DNA of 64,000 nt from an uncultured Lachnospiraceae bacterium (lineage in GTDB: Bacteria; Bacillota; Clostridia; Eubacteriales; Anaerofustaceae), in contig CALWKX010000010.1 in assembly GCA_944381375.1 (NCBI GenBank), positions 30,657 to 94,656 of the forward strand, in the 5' to 3' direction. Position 1 is the stretch's first letter. Every line of letters begins with the position of its first letter. A program made the position numbers and the translations under genes. Below the pieces are notes generated by a model, which saw only the letters and a list, made by a program, of their open reading frames with translations, was not told the origin of the DNA and did no database searches. Shown here one piece after another: positions 61,675-64,000 of the stretch.

Positions 61675-62678
61675 TGTAAATTAGACTTTATAGCAAAATA
61701 TCAATCTTATATATGCGCTTTCATTGTTATATGCCTTCTGAGCGGCTGTGCTTTGTTTTTCAACAGAAAATTGAACCGGCAGTATCATAATGTTATATCT
61801 ACAATAAAATCGGAGGGGGAGGGGTGGACCTTCAGTTCCTCTGTGTCCCTTGAAGATTATGAATACAACCCTTCAGGCGTGTATTATTCCGTGAATAGTG
61901 CAATGCCTGATTACAGAGAAACATCAGAGCTTGAATTTGATGCAAACGGCGTTGTCATCACATATCATCCCTATCAAATTGCAAGCTACGGTTTGGTAGA
62001 GTTTTCAAACTATATATTGACGCAAGATGATAAGTATTTGATGTATGCGGCTACGCAGGCTGATCATCTTGCCACGCAAGCGTTGGACAACGGCGGGTAT
62101 ATATATTATCATTTGAGCGATTATACAGTGAGCGGAACAAATGTAAAATTAGCTGACATATGGCCTTCCGCAATTTCACAAGGAGCAGCACTTTCGCTTT
62201 TGTCAAAAATATATGTTCAAACAGGTGATATAAAATACTTTGATGCTTGCAGTCTTCTTCTGGAGCCTTTTTGCACGATGCTTGAAGATGGAGGGATAAG
62301 AGACTATTTTAATTCGCATGTTTTTTATGAGGAATATCCAAATGCGGAGTATCCTATCCTACGCATGTTCTGAACGGGTTCATGTTCTCGCTTATAGGAC
62401 TTTATGACTGCTATGAAAATACAGGCATAGAGTTAGCGTCTCAGTTATATGATGAAGGTATTGAAACTTTGAAATATGTATTGCCTTATTATGATTCGCA
62501 CGATATTTCCTACTATCATTTGGGGCACCTAAATGCAACAGGAATGCCTGTATTTATCAGCACGAGCTATCATCTTGTGCATGTAAAGCAGCTTCATTTT
62601 TTTTATCAGATAGAAAAAGATGAAATTTTTGCTTATTATATGAACAAATGGAACCAATATGTTATTGAAGCGCTTTGA
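61675..62678 (+). pseudogene. Lipoprotein-type D-glucuronyl C5-epimerase family gene, broken
   Basis: The frame from about 61675 encodes a lipoprotein-like signal (FIVICLLSGCALFF, lipobox LSGC) and then the GLCE C5-epimerase region: HPYQIASYGLVEFSNY, WPSAISQGAALSLLSKIY and VFYEEYPNAEYP. It shifts at about 62356-62358 into the next frame, which continues THVLNGFMFSLIGLYDCYE to 62678. One base is missing where PTHVLNGF should follow. No ATG or GTG precedes the signal sequence in frame (a stop lies at 61672), so the start also seems lost. An N-terminally shortened frame could begin at the TTG at 61753 but would lose the lipobox. Confidence 0.75.
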
Positions 62679-62723
62679 CGTATTATTGGAATGGGCTTTG
62701 AAAGCAAAAAAATATTTCATCTG

Positions 62724-62758
62724 AAAGACTTTTTAATATGTTAAAAAGTCTTTTTTTC
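62724..62758 (+). terminator. Terminator after the epimerase-like gene
   Basis: AAAGACTTTTTAA and TTAAAAAGTCTTT with a 4-base loop, followed by further T residues. Confidence 0.85.
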
Positions 62759-62868
62759 TTTATTGTATTGAATGAGAATGATAAAAAGGATAAAATAATC
62801 ATTACTTGTAACTTGAATCGCATTTAGCTGATAATAATTATATTTTGAGTTATTATTTGGAGGGCTCT

Positions 62869-63939
62869 ATGAAAATATTTCATGGTATGTCAGATATCGC
62901 CGGGCAAGGTTCGTATGCTGTCGCCGGATTAAGAGAAAATGGAGTAGAATCTGAATTAGTTGTGTTTAGAAAAAATCCTTTCGGCTATGGTGAAGACAAA
63001 TGCTTGAATATAAGCAAATATCCGTTGCTGTATCCATGGTCAGCGCTGAAAATGCTTGGTTTTGCTGCAAGTGCTCTTCATAAATATGATATTTTTCATT
63101 TCCATTTTTCTTATTCGCTGCTTCCGTATAATCTTGATCTGCCTGTGTATACCCGTTTGAATAAGAAAATATTTATGGAATATCACGGAAGCGAAATAAG
63201 ATGGAATTTTTATAGAGTTAAGCCTAAATATTTGCCGGGAAATGATTTGCCTTTAAAAAATAATCGTTATGTCAAAGCAGCCGAAAAAATCGACAAATAC
63301 GTCAATGGTTATATTTTGCATGATTCAGAGCTAAAAAAACATCTGCCTTCAAATAATGTTGATATTTACTATATTCCGCTGAAAATGGATGTAAGAGGCA
63401 TAAAGCCTTATTACCCATCAGAAGAAAATAAAAGGCCGATAATAGTGCATGCTCCGAGCGATATGCTGAAAAAAGGCAGCAAGTATATAATACAAGCAGT
63501 TGAAAATCTTAAAAGAAAATATGACTTGGATTTTATATTGGTGCACGGTAAATCTCACAGTGAGGCATTGGAAATATATAAGAAAGCCGATATAATTGTC
63601 GATCAGTTGTTTGCAGGAACTTACGGTGTATTTTCCATTGAAGCTATGTCTATGGGAAAGCCTTCGATATGCTATGTATCAGACGATATGATTGATGAAT
63701 ATCCTGAAGAACTTCCTATAGTAAATGCTAATATAGATAATATTGAAAGTAAATTGGAAATGCTTTTAGTTGATTCTGCCCTCCGGCGCGAAATAGGCAT
63801 TAAAAGTAGAAAATTTGCAGAAAATTATCATGATTATAGAAAAGTTGCAAAAGCGCTTGTCGAAGTTTACAACGGAACATATTTGCCTAAGAATCAACGT
63901 GAAGCTTTTGCTTATGTAAAGAATATAAAGGAGAAATGA
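62869..63939 (+). CDS. Glycosyltransferase (GT-B fold, GT4-like)
   Basis: A 356-residue protein from ATG 62869 (GGAGGG 4-5 bases upstream; an earlier in-frame TTG at 62845 lies before that site). It starts KIFHGMSDIAGQGSYAVAGL, has FHFHFSYSLL and MEYHGSEIRW in the N-domain, and VHAPSDMLKKGSKYIIQA plus YGVFSIEAMSMGKPSICY in the C-domain, where E-x(7)-E-like and GKP form the nucleotide-sugar site. It probably adds a sugar to a lipid-linked surface glycan. It is followed closely by a flippase-like gene. Confidence 0.85.
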   Translation: MKIFHGMSDIAGQGSYAVAGLRENGVESELVVFRKNPFGYGEDKCLNISKYPLLYPWSALKMLGFAASALHKYDIFHFHFSYSLLPYNLDLPVYTRLNKKIFMEYHGSEIRWNFYRVKPKYLPGNDLPLKNNRYVKAAEKIDKYVNGYILHDSELKKHLPSNNVDIYYIPLKMDVRGIKPYYPSEENKRPIIVHAPSDMLKKGSKYIIQAVENLKRKYDLDFILVHGKSHSEALEIYKKADIIVDQLFAGTYGVFSIEAMSMGKPSICYVSDDMIDEYPEELPIVNANIDNIESKLEMLLVDSALRREIGIKSRKFAENYHDYRKVAKALVEVYNGTYLPKNQREAFAYVKNIKEK

Positions 63940-63942
63940 GAA

Positions 63943-64000
63943 TTGTCAAAAAAAGCCTCTAGGCTACTTATGTTCGTAAGGGGATCCATAATTCTAACAG
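63943..64000 (+). CDS. Start of a probable polysaccharide flippase (cut by window edge)
   Basis: TTG at 63943 with AAAGGAG 9 bases upstream begins SKKASRLLMFVRGSIILT, which resembles the first helix of Wzx/MATE-like oligosaccharide flippases. Only 19 codons are visible, so the family is a guess supported by the adjacent glycosyltransferase. Confidence 0.4.
   Translation, partial: MSKKASRLLMFVRGSIILT

Larger units (their letters stand above)
59835..64000. mobile_element. Serine-recombinase element inserted in cotJC (left end; right end outside window)
   Basis: The left boundary is set by where cotJC similarity stops (about 59834-59836, ACAGAAG/CATCAA). Inside are a small frame, a SpoIVCA-like recombinase, a broken glucuronyl epimerase-like gene, a glycosyltransferase and the start of a probable flippase. 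I cannot find the rest of cotJC on either strand up to 64000, so the element is at least 4.1 kb, or the distal half has been lost. Whether the polysaccharide genes belong to the element is not proven. Confidence 0.55.

Noticed and set aside
1..64000. CRISPR array or IS element with intact transposase
   Set aside because: No regularly spaced short repeats and no transposase-like frame were seen.

Overview
The window looks like chromosomal DNA of an anaerobic, endospore-forming member of the Clostridia (Bacillota). The sequence is AT-rich with strong AGGAGG-type ribosome binding sites and several TTG starts. It carries cotJ spore-coat genes, a valS T-box, DnaD/DnaI-type primosome proteins, the order rpmF-plsX-acpP-rnc-smc-ftsY, and the methyl-branch one-carbon genes of the acetogen cluster. 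I cannot place it to genus.

Layout. 1-7552 (+): a one-carbon operon (end of fhs, fchA, folD, metV, metF, lpdA, gcvH) continuing into an amidohydrolase, a single-PAS protein, an FNT formate/nitrite channel and a small Cys-rich protein. In the known acetogen cluster, the CO dehydrogenase/acetyl-CoA synthase genes usually sit between lpdA and gcvH. Here those two genes are 20 bases apart. 7842-9322 (-): membrane protein and yhaM. 9410-11785 (+): dnaD, dnaI, GNAT. 11786-14050: a decayed mobile-element scar with a recombinase-tail remnant, an attenuator-like leader and a frameshifted GAP-family membrane gene. 14051-20236 (-): LytR-CpsA-Psr protein, sugar nucleotidyltransferase, potABCD. 20403-28594: ECF S component (+), then tepA, a DJ-1/PfpI protein and a complete oligopeptide ABC system (-).

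28840-40150: a GrpB-cytidine deaminase fusion, tRNA-Pro(GGG), a methyltransferase, valS with its T-box, nnrD-aroQ, a membrane DUF695/RraB-like protein, a Ppx/GppA-like protein with altered phosphate-loop residues, and a pair of related secreted/membrane proteins, one ending in an AT-hook. 40382-48477 (+): ackA and the rpmF-plsX-acpP / rnc-smc-ftsY block. 48534-54992: a catalytically stripped GDPD-like protein, a purine-type permease, a U32 protein and pgi. 55092-59065: two tandem modules, each a small two-helix membrane protein followed by a near-identical DASS/SLC13 anion transporter; the first also has an orphan OadG-like subunit.

59177-64000: cotJA-cotJB-cotJC, with cotJC cut off after 64 codons. 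A SpoIVCA-like large serine recombinase follows at once, then surface-polysaccharide genes to the window edge. This is the arrangement of a gene-intervening element in a sporulation gene (as skin in sigK) and is the most interesting feature here. The other half of cotJC is not in the window, so regulated excision remains an inference.
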